This document shows positions 16,532 through 24,541 of a stretch of DNA of 51,834 nt, in pieces. Position numbers and translations under genes: made by a program. Origin of the DNA: Streptococcus vestibularis ATCC 49124 (GTDB taxonomy: Bacteria; Bacillota; Bacilli; Lactobacillales; Streptococcaceae); NCBI RefSeq assembly GCF_000188295.1, contig NZ_GL831112.1, positions 850,463 to 902,296 of the forward strand, given 5' to 3'. The notes under the pieces were generated by a model. The model was not told the origin of the DNA. It was given only the letters and a program-made list of their open reading frames with translations, and did not search any database. How positions within the stretch are numbered: the stretch's first letter is position 1; the number at the start of each line of letters is the position of its first letter.

Positions 16532-17710
16532 ATGAGCCGTAAAAAGACAGAAAAATTTTCAGAAACATGGTTTTTTATGTGGATTTTGAATAATCAGGTG
16601 GTAATGGCCTTTCTAATCTTACTCTTGATTGGTTTGACGGTCTTGATTTTTACCAAAATTAGTCCAATTTTTTCACCAGTTATTCAATTTCTGACCATTA
16701 TTATGTTGCCGCTGGTTATTTCCATGCTCCTTTATTATCTGATAAAACCTTTGGTGCTATTAGTCGAAAAAACTGGTTTAAATCGGACCATGTCTATCTT
16801 GCTTATCTATGCTATTCTTGCCTTACTCCTAGTTTGGGGAATTTCGACGGCTATTCCTAACTTACAAGATCAAATTTTGATTTTGATTAGAAATGCACCA
16901 TCATACATTGCTCGGGCAAACAGTGAAACGGAACGTTGGTTGAAACTTCCTATTCTTTCCAATTTTCATGGAGATTTAGAGGCTGTGCTCAGTGATTTTT
17001 CAGCGAGAATGGTCAATTATGCCGAGCACTTTTCTACTTCAGCTCTGACTTGGATTGGGACCTTTGCTAGCACAGTAGCAAGAGTAACAGTTGCTATCAT
17101 TTTGACACCATTCATTCTTTTTTATCTCTTAAGAGATAGTCAAAAGATGAAACATAGCTTTGTCTCAGCTTTACCGACACGTTTTCGTAAAACGACTGTC
17201 CGTATGCTTTCAGATATCAATAATCAGCTTGAAGGTTATGTTCAAGGTCAAGTGACAGTAGCGATTGTCGTGGCAATTATGTTCTGTATCATGTTCAAGA
17301 TTGTTGGGCTTCGTTATGGAATGACTTTTGGTATTTTAGCAGGATTTCTAAATATGATTCCCTATCTTGGAAGCTTTCTAGCTATGGTACCCGTTGTTAT
17401 TATGGGATTGGTTCAAGGTCCTGCTATGCTAATCAAGGTCCTCATCATTTTTGTTATCGAGCAAACTATTGAAGGACGTTTTGTTTCTCCACTTGTTTTG
17501 GGAAATAAACTAAGCATTCACCCTATCACCATTATGTTTATTCTCTTGACAGCAGGCTCTCTGTACGGTGTGTGGGGTGTCCTATTAGGGATTCCAATCT
17601 ATGCCTCTGTCAAGGTTGTTGTTAGAGAGATTTTTGATTGGTACCGTTCTGTAAGTAATCTTTACCAAGATGACATTGAAATTGAAGGACAAAAAGACGA
17701 TGTTAAATAG
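16532..17710 (+). CDS. AI-2E/PerM-family membrane transporter
   Basis: A 392-residue integral membrane protein with about eight helices: two near residues 25-75, one near 85-110, and a block at about 180-360 broken by a cytosolic loop. The late motifs GYVQGQ, GILAGFLNMIPYLGSF and GVWGVLLGIPIYASVKV are characteristic of the AI-2E transporter (UPF0118/PerM) family, whose members export small molecules or act as Na+/H+ antiporters. The substrate is unknown. AAGGAG before ATG 16532 is good. It ends 11 bases inside the TPR gene. Confidence 0.85.
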   Translation: MSRKKTEKFSETWFFMWILNNQVVMAFLILLLIGLTVLIFTKISPIFSPVIQFLTIIMLPLVISMLLYYLIKPLVLLVEKTGLNRTMSILLIYAILALLLVWGISTAIPNLQDQILILIRNAPSYIARANSETERWLKLPILSNFHGDLEAVLSDFSARMVNYAEHFSTSALTWIGTFASTVARVTVAIILTPFILFYLLRDSQKMKHSFVSALPTRFRKTTVRMLSDINNQLEGYVQGQVTVAIVVAIMFCIMFKIVGLRYGMTFGILAGFLNMIPYLGSFLAMVPVVIMGLVQGPAMLIKVLIIFVIEQTIEGRFVSPLVLGNKLSIHPITIMFILLTAGSLYGVWGVLLGIPIYASVKVVVREIFDWYRSVSNLYQDDIEIEGQKDDVK

Positions 17711-18929
17711 TGAAAAAATGGTTGCCTCTATCGGAAACCAAGATTTAGACCACGCTGACAAATATTTTAAAAAAGCTTTACGAGAAGACCCTGCAGAGGT
17801 TCTTGTTGAGTTGGGCCAATACTTAGAGTCTATTGGTTTCTTACCACAGGCACAGGAAATTTACGAAAAAGTTCGTTTTGATTTTCCAGAGGTTAATGTC
17901 AATCTAGCACAAATTGCAGCCGAAGATGGCAATATTGAAGAAGCGTTTCTCTATTTAGACGCTATTCCTGAGGAGTCTGAGGACTATTTGTCTGCGTTGA
18001 TTGTAAAGGCAGACCTCTACCAAATAGAGGGCTTGACGGATGTAGCACGTGACAAGTTGTTAGAGGCAAGTCAATTATCAGATGATTCATTGATTATTTT
18101 TGGTTTGGCTGAGATGGAATTTGAACTTGGAAATTTTGAACAAGCTATTCAATACTATGCTAAATTGGATAATCGTGACCTTCTGGCAATGACTGGGGTT
18201 TCTACTTATGAACGCATTGGTAAGGCTTATGCCAGTCTTGGAAAGTTTGAAGCTGCTCGTGAATTTTTGGAAAAAGCTATTGAAATTGAGTACGATGATA
18301 CCACTGCTTTTGAATTAGCCACTTTGCTCTATGATCAAGAAGAGTATCAAAAAGCTAATTTTTACTTTAAGCAGATAGAAACCATGTCTGCAGATTTCGA
18401 AGGTTATGAGTATGTTTACGCTTTGTCGTTACATGCAGAACATAAAACCGAAGAAGCCTTACGTATGGCACAACAAGGGATTTCAAAAAATGCCTTTGAT
18501 GTTCAATTACTTTTGTTAGCGTCACAGTTATCCTACGAGTTGCATGATACTCAATCTGCTGAATCTTATTTGAAGCAAGCCTTGCCATTGGCTGAGGACC
18601 AGGATGAGATTGTCTTACGTTTAAGTACTCTCTATTTGGAAGAAGAACGTTACGAGGACCTGGTAGCTTTAGCTGATTACGAGGTAGATTCTGTTTTGGC
18701 TCGTTGGAATATCGCCAGAGCCTATCAAGCACTTGATGATGATGAAGAAGCTTTTCAAATTTATCAAGATTTGTCTAAAGATTTGGCTGATAATCCTGAA
18801 TTCTTACAGGATTATGCATATATTCTAAGAGAATTTGGTTACAGAGACCAGGCGCGTGTAACAGCAGAAAAATACCTTGCCTTGGTGCCAGACGATGTCA
18901 ATATGCAAACGTTTCTTGAAGATTACTAA
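17700..18929 (+). CDS. Tetratricopeptide-repeat protein
   Basis: A 409-residue soluble protein made almost wholly of helix pairs with TPR spacing and consensus (for example ALREDPAEVLVELGQYLES, AYASLGKFEAAREFLEKAIE, AYQALDDDEEAFQIYQDL), about ten repeats, and a highly acidic composition. No signal peptide or membrane helix is seen, so it should be a cytosolic scaffold. ATG 17700 has GAAGGA (17684-17689) at good spacing and overlaps the end of the PerM-like gene by 11 bases, implying translational coupling. The partner proteins cannot be inferred. Confidence 0.85.
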   Translation: MLNSEKMVASIGNQDLDHADKYFKKALREDPAEVLVELGQYLESIGFLPQAQEIYEKVRFDFPEVNVNLAQIAAEDGNIEEAFLYLDAIPEESEDYLSALIVKADLYQIEGLTDVARDKLLEASQLSDDSLIIFGLAEMEFELGNFEQAIQYYAKLDNRDLLAMTGVSTYERIGKAYASLGKFEAAREFLEKAIEIEYDDTTAFELATLLYDQEEYQKANFYFKQIETMSADFEGYEYVYALSLHAEHKTEEALRMAQQGISKNAFDVQLLLLASQLSYELHDTQSAESYLKQALPLAEDQDEIVLRLSTLYLEEERYEDLVALADYEVDSVLARWNIARAYQALDDDEEAFQIYQDLSKDLADNPEFLQDYAYILREFGYRDQARVTAEKYLALVPDDVNMQTFLEDY

Positions 18930-18963
18930 GCTTTAAAATGTTTTAATTGGTTGTTTAAATAGA

Positions 18964-19003
18964 AGGAGGGGAGTGCGAATCTTACTCAACCTCCTCTTTT
19001 TTT
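18964..19003 (+). terminator. Terminator after the TPR gene
   Basis: AGGAGG (18964-18969) pairs with CCTCCT (18990-18995), with a second inner pairing GAGT/ACTC, followed by a long T run. Confidence 0.8.
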
Positions 19004-19051
19004 ATTTGTCTATTTATGTTATGATTTTATTAGAACCCATAAGGAGTAAAT

Positions 19052-19609
19052 ATGGTTAAGAGAGATTTAATTCGAAATATTATCATAGCAGTTCTTGCCA
19101 TTGTAGTGATTTTATTGTTAAGAGCTTTTGTGTTATCAACACACCGTGTAACCGAAGGTCAGGCAAATGACTATATTCATGCAGGTGATTATGTTACTTT
19201 CAATAAAAATGTTGAACCGCATAATAAGGACTTTATCTTGTATACGGTTAATGGTAAGGAATATATCGGCCGTGTTATTGCTGATGAGGGCAAGAGCGTG
19301 ACAGCTATGGATGATTTCCTTTATATCAATGATAAGTCAGTTGACGAAACCTATATTAGCAAAGATAAATCAGCTTATTTGGCGACAGTGTCACCTGGGA
19401 ATTTCTTTACTGATGATTTTTCCATTGCAACATTGACAGATAATAAACAAACTAAGATTGAAAAAGGTCAATACCTTGTGTTGAACGATAACCGTCGTAA
19501 TACAGATGATAGTCGTAAGTTTGGTCTTATTGAAAAGGACCAAATTAAAGGTGTTATCTCTTTCAGATTGTATCCTCTATCACGTTTTGGTTTCGTTGAT
19601 GTCGATTAA
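19052..19609 (+). CDS. Signal-peptidase-I-like protein lacking the Ser/Lys dyad
   Basis: A 185-residue S26-family protein with one N-terminal membrane anchor (about 9-28) and an extracytoplasmic domain. The late family box NDNRRNTDDSRKFG and the ending FRLYPLSRFGF are clear. Where active enzymes have G-x-S-M-x-P-T, this reads GQANDYIHAGD (Ala38 at the serine), and the general-base lysine in the usual KRVIG is Gly73 (YIGRVIA). Both catalytic residues are therefore missing. It is probably not a protease and may act as a binding or chaperone-like factor, as proposed for the dyad-less pilus protein SipA of S. pyogenes. It is usually annotated lepB. It is flanked by terminators and is transcribed alone. 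Confidence 0.75.
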   Translation: MVKRDLIRNIIIAVLAIVVILLLRAFVLSTHRVTEGQANDYIHAGDYVTFNKNVEPHNKDFILYTVNGKEYIGRVIADEGKSVTAMDDFLYINDKSVDETYISKDKSAYLATVSPGNFFTDDFSIATLTDNKQTKIEKGQYLVLNDNRRNTDDSRKFGLIEKDQIKGVISFRLYPLSRFGFVDVD

Positions 19610-19625
19610 TATTTCAATACTACTG

Positions 19626-19662
19626 AAAAGCTAGAAACTTTTGATAAGTTTCTAGCTTTTTT
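19626..19662 (+). terminator. Strong terminator after the signal-peptidase-like gene
   Basis: A perfect 15-bp stem (19626-19640 with 19646-19660), 5-base loop, and a T run. Confidence 0.9.
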
Positions 19663-19746
19663 AGTGATATTGTCTTTAGCAAATGCAATTGTGATGGGGA
19701 CTAAGGCTTATTACGAAAAAGAAACTAAAGTTTCAGTCATACGGTC

Positions 19747-19770
19747 AACCCATCAATATGATGGGTTTTT
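19747..19770 (+). terminator. Orphan terminator hairpin upstream of pepT
   Basis: AACCCATCA (19747-19755) and TGATGGGTT (19759-19767) form a perfect 9-bp stem with a 3-base loop followed by Ts. It lies just upstream of the pepT -10, 85 bases after the previous terminator, so it ends no gene that can be seen. Confidence 0.6.
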
Positions 19771-19771
19771 A

Positions 19772-19780
19772 TGCTATAAT
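19772..19780 (+). promoter_or_regulatory. pepT promoter (extended -10)
   Basis: TGC followed by TATAAT (19775-19780), 35 bases before the pepT start; any -35 would lie inside the orphan hairpin. Confidence 0.55.
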
Positions 19781-19815
19781 TGAGATAAATAGTAAATACA
19801 ATAAAAGGAGTACTT

Positions 19816-21039
19816 ATGGCCTACGATTTACTCTTAGAACGTTTTCTACGCTATGTCAAAATAAATACACGTAGTGATGAAAATGCGACAAGAACGCCAA
19901 CAACACAAAGCCAGGTAGATTTTGCTTTGAATATTCTAAAACCAGAATTGGAAGAGCTTGGTTTAAGTAACGTCCATTATTTGGAAAGTAATGGTTACCT
20001 AGTGGCAACCCTGCCGGCTAACGATGACCAATTAACACGTAAGATTGGTTTCATCTCTCATATGGATACTGCAGATTTTAATGCAGAAGGAGTATCACCC
20101 CAAGTTATTGAATCCTATGATGGAGGCATTATTCCTCTGGGGACCTCAGGTTACAACCTAAATCCAACTGATTTTCCAAATCTCCAGAATTACATCGGTC
20201 ATACACTTATTACGACAGATGGCACCACTCTTCTTGGAGCTGATGATAAATCTGGTATTGCTGAGATTATGACAGCATTAGCTCATTTGAAGGCACATCC
20301 TGAAATCAAGCATTGTGAGATTCGTGTAGGCTTTGGTCCTGATGAAGAAATTGGAATTGGCGCAGATAAATTTGATGTTGATGATTTTGATGTCGATTTT
20401 GCCTACACTGTTGACGGTGGTCCATTGGGTGAATTACAGTATGAAACCTTCTCTGCCGCGGGTGCTGAGCTGACTTTTCATGGCCGTAATGTCCACCCTG
20501 GAACAGCAAAAGGTCAGATGGTCAATGCTTTGCAATTGGCAATTGATTTTCATAATCAGTTGCCCGCAGAAGATCGTCCAGAGTTGACGGATGGTTATCA
20601 AGGTTTCAACCATCTTCAAACAATGACAGGTACTGTTGAAGAAGCAAATTCATCATATATCATTCGTGATTTTGAGACAGAGTCTTTTGAAAATCGAAAA
20701 GCAACTTTCCAAGAAATTGCCGATAAAATGAATCAAGCCTACGGTCAAACGCGAGTTGATTTGGTGATCAAAGATCAATATTATAACATGCGTCAAGTCA
20801 TTGAAAAAGATATGATGCCTGTTGAGTTGGCTAAGGAGGTTATGGAGGACCTAGGAATTGTTCCAGTCATTGAGCCAATTCGTGGTGGAACTGATGGTTC
20901 AAAGATATCTTTCATGGGAATTCCGACACCAAACCTTTTTGCAGGTGGTGAAAATATGCATGGTCGTTATGAGTACGTTTCTTTACAAACAATGGAAAAA
21001 GCTGTAGATGTTATTCTTGGAATTGTCAGTAATCCCTAA
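19816..21039 (+). CDS. pepT: Peptidase T (tripeptide aminopeptidase)
   Basis: A 407-residue M20B metallopeptidase that removes the N-terminal residue from tripeptides in the cytosol, part of the casein- and peptide-utilisation set of lactic streptococci. Zinc ligands and catalytic residues are recognisable: SHMDTADF (H82, D84), GADDKSG, DEEIG, and a late [12 protein letters not shown] with a final histidine in [18 protein letters not shown] precedes ATG 19816. Full length and undamaged. Confidence 0.95.
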   Translation: MAYDLLLERFLRYVKINTRSDENATRTPTTQSQVDFALNILKPELEELGLSNVHYLESNGYLVATLPANDDQLTRKIGFISHMDTADFNAEGVSPQVIESYDGGIIPLGTSGYNLNPTDFPNLQNYIGHTLITTDGTTLLGADDKSGIAEIMTALAHLKAHPEIKHCEIRVGFGPDEEIGIGADKFDVDDFDVDFAYTVDGGPLGELQYETFSAAGAELTFHGRNVHPGTAKGQMVNALQLAIDFHNQLPAEDRPELTDGYQGFNHLQTMTGTVEEANSSYIIRDFETESFENRKATFQEIADKMNQAYGQTRVDLVIKDQYYNMRQVIEKDMMPVELAKEVMEDLGIVPVIEPIRGGTDGSKISFMGIPTPNLFAGGENMHGRYEYVSLQTMEKAVDVILGIVSNP

Positions 21040-21095
21040 TTGCGCTTGCTAAAAACTGATTTTATGGTAGAATTAGATGTAATGGAGGTGCTGAG

Positions 21096-21596
21096 ATGAT
21101 TAAAATTTTCGGCAAGTATCGTTACCATTGGCAACCTGAATTGTCTTGGCTTATCATTTATTGGTCTTTAGCCATCACGCCAATCTTTATTGCAGCCGCC
21201 CTTCTGTTCGAGTTGTACTCGGTGCCCTCACATATTTTGATGCTTTTCACTATTTTTGTTGCTTTATTTGGTCTAGGGTTCCATCGTTACTTTATTATTG
21301 AAGATTATGGAATACTGCGTATTGTTTCTTTCAATATTTTTAAACCGCGTAAGGTGCAGATTAGTGATATTGAAAAAGTGGAAGTTATCAAAACCGGCTT
21401 GTGTCTCATTTTTAAAAATGGAAAGAAACGTCAGTTTTATATGAGAAAGTGGCCTAAGAAATATTTCTTAGATGCTTTAGCACTTCATCCTGATTTCAAA
21501 GGTGAGGTAGAACTAATGGATTATATGACTAATTTTGATTATTTTGCCTTTTATGAGGAATCAAAAAAAGCCCTCAAGATTAAACTTCGCAAATAA
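21096..21596 (+). CDS. ebsA: EbsA family membrane protein
   Basis: A 166-residue protein with two adjacent membrane helices (about 17-38 and 43-66) and then a soluble domain that looks PH-like (about 67-125). The composition and position, between pepT and a ferredoxin gene, match the streptococcal EbsA family, named after an enterococcal locus affecting aggregation substance; the molecular function is unclear. Weak extended -10 TGGTAGAAT upstream, with AATGGAGG before ATG 21096. Its last 17 bases overlap the convergent ferredoxin gene. Confidence 0.75.
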   Translation: MIKIFGKYRYHWQPELSWLIIYWSLAITPIFIAAALLFELYSVPSHILMLFTIFVALFGLGFHRYFIIEDYGILRIVSFNIFKPRKVQISDIEKVEVIKTGLCLIFKNGKKRQFYMRKWPKKYFLDALALHPDFKGEVELMDYMTNFDYFAFYEESKKALKIKLRK

Positions 21597-21602
21597 GGGC
21601 TT
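21566..21602. terminator. Hairpin within overlapping convergent gene ends
   Basis: AAAGCCCT (21567-21574) pairs with AGGGCTTT (21595-21602); the stem uses coding bases of both ebsA and the ferredoxin gene. It probably serves as a modest two-way terminator. Confidence 0.45.
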
Positions 21603-21777
21603 TGGTAGGACAAGATTTGACAGCTGTCAAAGTTTCGGGACTATTTTCAATCGTTCTAATAAGTTGGTCGCTATCTTTAAACCTAACGATTCCTTCGTCA
21701 TCATAATCAAAGACAGGAGAGTAGGTTTGGCACAAACCACAAGCGATACATTTTTCTGGAATTAATGATACTTTCAT
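21580..21777 (-). CDS. 4Fe-4S ferredoxin
   Basis: A 65-residue single-cluster ferredoxin. Cysteines at C10, C13 and C16 (KCIACGLCQ) and C56 (SCPTKA) match the four cluster ligands of Bacillus-type ferredoxins, with an extra C63 near the end. It should be a small cytosolic electron carrier; the partner enzyme is not evident from neighbours. It is transcribed against ebsA and overlaps it by 17 bases. Confidence 0.88.
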   Translation of the reverse strand: MKVSLIPEKCIACGLCQTYSPVFDYDDEGIVRFKDSDQLIRTIENSPETLTAVKSCPTKALICEV

Positions 21778-21822
21778 AGTATTATTTTAAAATAGATTTA
21801 TTGTTTTTACAAGGAGAAAATC

Positions 21823-22452
21823 ATGAGTAAAAAACCATGGGAAGATAAGGTTTCTGAAGAAGAGTTGGAAGAAGTAGTTGATGCTGATTTTCTAGATGAC
21901 GAAGATGAGTTTGAGGATTTTGAAGAAGAGGAGGACACTCCTTCAGATGAGAAGCAAGAAAAAGGTGGCTTCATCAATTCGTCATTCTTGACAGTCTTGC
22001 TTGGCTTATTCTTTATTATTGTTGTATGTATTTTGTTCTTTGTTTTCTACACATCAAATGTTGGAGGAAGCAAAACTGCAGCGTCTAAGGAATCTTCAGG
22101 TTTCTCTTCAACTTCAACTAGCAAAGTTGTTAAATCTTCATCAAGCGAAAAAGATTCAGGTAAGGGTGAAGATAGTGAGAAATCTACTAAAGAGAAATCT
22201 TCATCAACGAAAGTATCAAGCTCTTCTAAACATGTTGAAAAAGACTATGCAACTGGGTCAGCTGAAACAACACCATCAAGTGCTGCAGCAGCAACCGACG
22301 GTTCATCAATCGTTGTTCAATCTGGTGAAGGTGCCGGTTCAATCGCTGCACGTGCAGGTATCTCTGTAGATGAGTTGGAACGTCTTAACCCTGATCACAT
22401 GACAAGTGGTTACTGGTATGCTAACCCAGGTGATGTCGTTAATGTTCAATAA
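21823..22452 (+). CDS. Membrane-anchored LysM-domain protein
   Basis: A 209-residue protein in four parts: a very acidic cytosolic N-terminus (about 1-48, runs of Glu and Asp), a membrane helix (about 54-77), a low-complexity Ser/Thr/Lys linker (about 80-155), and a C-terminal LysM domain (about 162-209, QSGEGAGSIAARAGISVDELERLNP). LysM binds N-acetylglucosamine polymers, so the outer domain should touch peptidoglycan. AAGGAG precedes ATG 21823. It stands 21 bases before cmk, an arrangement common in streptococci; the role (perhaps linking envelope and division) is unknown. Confidence 0.88.
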   Translation: MSKKPWEDKVSEEELEEVVDADFLDDEDEFEDFEEEEDTPSDEKQEKGGFINSSFLTVLLGLFFIIVVCILFFVFYTSNVGGSKTAASKESSGFSSTSTSKVVKSSSSEKDSGKGEDSEKSTKEKSSSTKVSSSSKHVEKDYATGSAETTPSSAAAATDGSSIVVQSGEGAGSIAARAGISVDELERLNPDHMTSGYWYANPGDVVNVQ

Positions 22453-22473
22453 TTTTAAAAGCAAAGGAACATC

Positions 22474-23153
22474 ATGAAAGATATTAGAATTGCTATTGAT
22501 GGTCCTGCGTCAAGTGGAAAAAGTACAGTAGCCAAGATTATTGCAAAAAATCTTGGCTATACTTATCTTGATACAGGTGCTATGTACCGATCTGCAACTT
22601 ATTTGGCCTTGCAGAATGGTTTGACTGAGGAAAATGTACCAGAAATTTTGGAGCAACTATCTCAACATCCGATTTCATTCGGAAAAGCAGCAGATGGTAG
22701 TCAGCAGGTTTATGTTGGTGATGTTGATATTACACACCCCATTCGTGATACCCAAGTCACAAATAATGTTTCTTGGGTAGCAGCCATTCCTGAAGTGCGC
22801 CAAGAACTGGTTGCACAACAACAACGTATTGCTCAAGATGGTGCTATTATCATGGATGGTCGTGATATTGGGACTGTGGTTTTGCCTGATGCAGAACTCA
22901 AAATCTTCTTGATTGCTTCAGTTGATGAACGTGCGGAACGCCGTTATAAGGAAAATATCGAAAAAGGAATTTCTACTGACCTTGAGACTTTAAAAAAGAA
23001 ATTGCTGAACGTGACTATAAAGATAGTCATCGTAAGGTATCACCTCTTAAACCAGCGGAAGATGCCATTACTTTTGACACTACAGGAGTGTCAATTGAGG
23101 GTGTTGTGGAATTTATTCAAGAAAAAGCAAAAAAAATTATTGACAAAGGATGA
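22474..23153 (+). pseudogene. cmk: Cytidylate kinase, frameshifted near two-thirds
   Basis: CMP/dCMP kinase (UMP-CMP kinase type). The N-terminus is normal, with Walker [10 protein letters not shown] and the CMP-binding segments [11 protein letters not shown] and [12 protein letters not shown]. After TDLETLKKK (about residue 175) the frame becomes unrelated and runs on to 23217. Adding one base in the A6 run at 22992-22997 restores a conserved tail ([13 protein letters not shown], then [16 protein letters not shown]) ending at TGA 23151-23153, 226 residues in all, the family length. As written, the gene lacks its C-terminal lid. cmk is essential or near-essential in related species, so a sequencing error is as likely as a real mutation. 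Confidence 0.9.
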
Positions 23154-23168
23154 CTCACTTGTTATACT
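23140..23168 (+). promoter_or_regulatory. infC operon promoter inside the cmk 3' end
   Basis: A perfect TTGACA (23140-23145) and TATACT (23163-23168), 17 bases apart, overlapping the intact-frame cmk stop codon. Confidence 0.8.
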
Positions 23169-23174
23169 ATTAAC

Positions 23175-23300
23175 AATGAGAAAAGCAGAAGTGAGAACTT
23201 CTCGCCTTGCGACTTAGGTTGTCTGGCCCAACATGTCAAATCCTTAAAGGGATATTATGTGTGCGGGCTTGTATATCAAGTCCGCTTTGTTTTTCTCTAA
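23175..23300 (+). promoter_or_regulatory. infC-rpmI-rplT leader with attenuator
   Basis: The untranslated leader holds a small hairpin AGAAGT-GAGA-ACTTCT (23187-23202) and a 9-bp terminator stem (23263-23271 with 23277-23285, one G-U) followed by TTTGTTTTT. In Firmicutes the infC-rpmI-rplT operon is controlled by L20 binding to such a leader, with premature termination. Position and terminator support an autoregulatory attenuator; the exact L20 site was not identified. Confidence 0.65.
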
Positions 23301-23321
23301 AAAAATAAAGAGGTGAAGATC

Positions 23322-23843
23322 ATAGCTAAGAAAGATCTATTCATTAATGATGAAATTCGCGTTCGTGAAGTTCGTCTTGTTGGTCTTGATGGTGAACAAT
23401 TGGGAATTAAACCATTGTCAGAAGCACAAGCTATTGCAGATGATGCAAATGTTGACTTGGTTCTTATCCAACCACAAGCTACGCCACCTGTTGCTAAGAT
23501 TATGGACTATGGTAAGTTCAAATTTGAGTATCAAAAGAAACAAAAAGAACAACGTAAGAAACAAAGCGTTGTTACCGTTAAGGAAGTTCGTTTGAGCCCA
23601 GTCATCGATAAAGGTGACTTTGAAACAAAACTTCGTAACGGCCGTAAATTCCTTGAAAAAGGAAACAAGGTTAAAGTTTCTATCCGATTCAAAGGTCGTA
23701 TGATTACTCATAAAGAAATCGGAGCTAAGGTATTGGCGGAATTTGCTGAAAAAACGCAAGATATTGCGATTATTGAGCAAAGAGCGAAGATGGATGGACG
23801 TCAAATGTTCATGCAACTTGCACCAATTCCTGACAAAAAATAA
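23322..23843 (+). CDS. infC: Translation initiation factor IF-3 (AUA start)
   Basis: IF3 binds the 30S subunit and checks initiator tRNA and start codons. The two-domain layout is intact: an N-domain ([16 protein letters not shown], about 5-75), the basic linker [12 protein letters not shown], and a C-domain (about 85-173). ATA 23322 is preferred as the start (173 residues): the GTG at 23313 lies within the ribosome binding site AGAGGTGA, and ATC 23319 is too close to it. Non-AUG infC starts allow IF3 to repress itself and are typical of this gene. It is the first gene of an operon with rpmI and rplT. Confidence 0.92.
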   Translation: MAKKDLFINDEIRVREVRLVGLDGEQLGIKPLSEAQAIADDANVDLVLIQPQATPPVAKIMDYGKFKFEYQKKQKEQRKKQSVVTVKEVRLSPVIDKGDFETKLRNGRKFLEKGNKVKVSIRFKGRMITHKEIGAKVLAEFAEKTQDIAIIEQRAKMDGRQMFMQLAPIPDKK

Positions 23844-23881
23844 TTGTCAAACTAACACTATTTTAAGAGGAGAATTTTAAA

Positions 23882-24082
23882 ATGCCAAAACAAAAAACAC
23901 ACCGCGCATCAGCTAAACGTTTCAAACGTACAGGTTCAGGTGGATTGAAACGCTTCCGTGCCTTCACATCTCACCGTTTCCACGGTAAAACTAAAAAACA
24001 ACGTCGTCACCTTCGTAAAGCGTCAATGGTACATTCAGGTGACTTTAAACGTATCAAATCAATGCTTTCACAAATGCGTTAA
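23882..24082 (+). CDS. rpmI: Ribosomal protein L35
   Basis: 66 residues, highly basic, beginning [20 protein letters not shown] and containing the KRHLRKAS-like segment [10 protein letters not shown]; standard L35 length. AAGAGGAG lies before ATG 23882. Codon use is strongly biased, as for highly expressed genes. It lies between infC and rplT. Confidence 0.97.
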   Translation: MPKQKTHRASAKRFKRTGSGGLKRFRAFTSHRFHGKTKKQRRHLRKASMVHSGDFKRIKSMLSQMR

Positions 24083-24138
24083 TCCGCTACAAGCATTACA
24101 AATTAACTAAACTAGAACTAATTCGGAGGAATATATAA

Positions 24139-24498
24139 ATGGCTCGTGTTAAAGGTGGCGTTGTATCACGCAAACGTCGTAAACGTGTATTGAAACTTGC
24201 TAAAGGTTACTATGGTGCAAAACACATCTTGTTCCGTACTGCAAAAGAACAAGTAATGAATTCTTACTACTATGCATACCGTGACCGTCGTCAAAAGAAA
24301 CGTGATTTCCGTAAACTTTGGATTACACGTATCAATGCGGCAGCTCGTTTGAACGGTTTGTCATACTCACAATTGATGCACGGTTTGAAATTGGCTGAAA
24401 TCGAAGTTAACCGTAAAATGCTTGCTGATTTGGCAGTTAACGATGCAGCAGCTTTCACAGCTCTTGCAGATGCAGCTAAAGCAAAACTTGGTAAATAA
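24139..24498 (+). CDS. rplT: Ribosomal protein L20
   Basis: 119 residues beginning [21 protein letters not shown], with the conserved [19 protein letters not shown] and [15 protein letters not shown] segments. L20 is an early assembly protein of the 50S subunit and, in Firmicutes, the repressor that acts on the operon's own leader RNA. CGGAGGA lies before ATG 24139. It closes the infC operon and is followed by a terminator. Confidence 0.97.
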   Translation: MARVKGGVVSRKRRKRVLKLAKGYYGAKHILFRTAKEQVMNSYYYAYRDRRQKKRDFRKLWITRINAAARLNGLSYSQLMHGLKLAEIEVNRKMLADLAVNDAAAFTALADAAKAKLGK

Positions 24499-24504
24499 GA
24501 ATTA

Positions 24505-24529
24505 AGATGGGTTTTACCCATCTTTTTTT
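24505..24529 (+). terminator. Terminator after rplT
   Basis: AGATGGG (24505-24511) and CCCATCT (24517-24523) form a 7-bp stem with a 5-base loop, followed by T6; the next gene's ribosome binding site comes directly after. Confidence 0.85.
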
Positions 24530-24541
24530 ATGGAGGTAATT

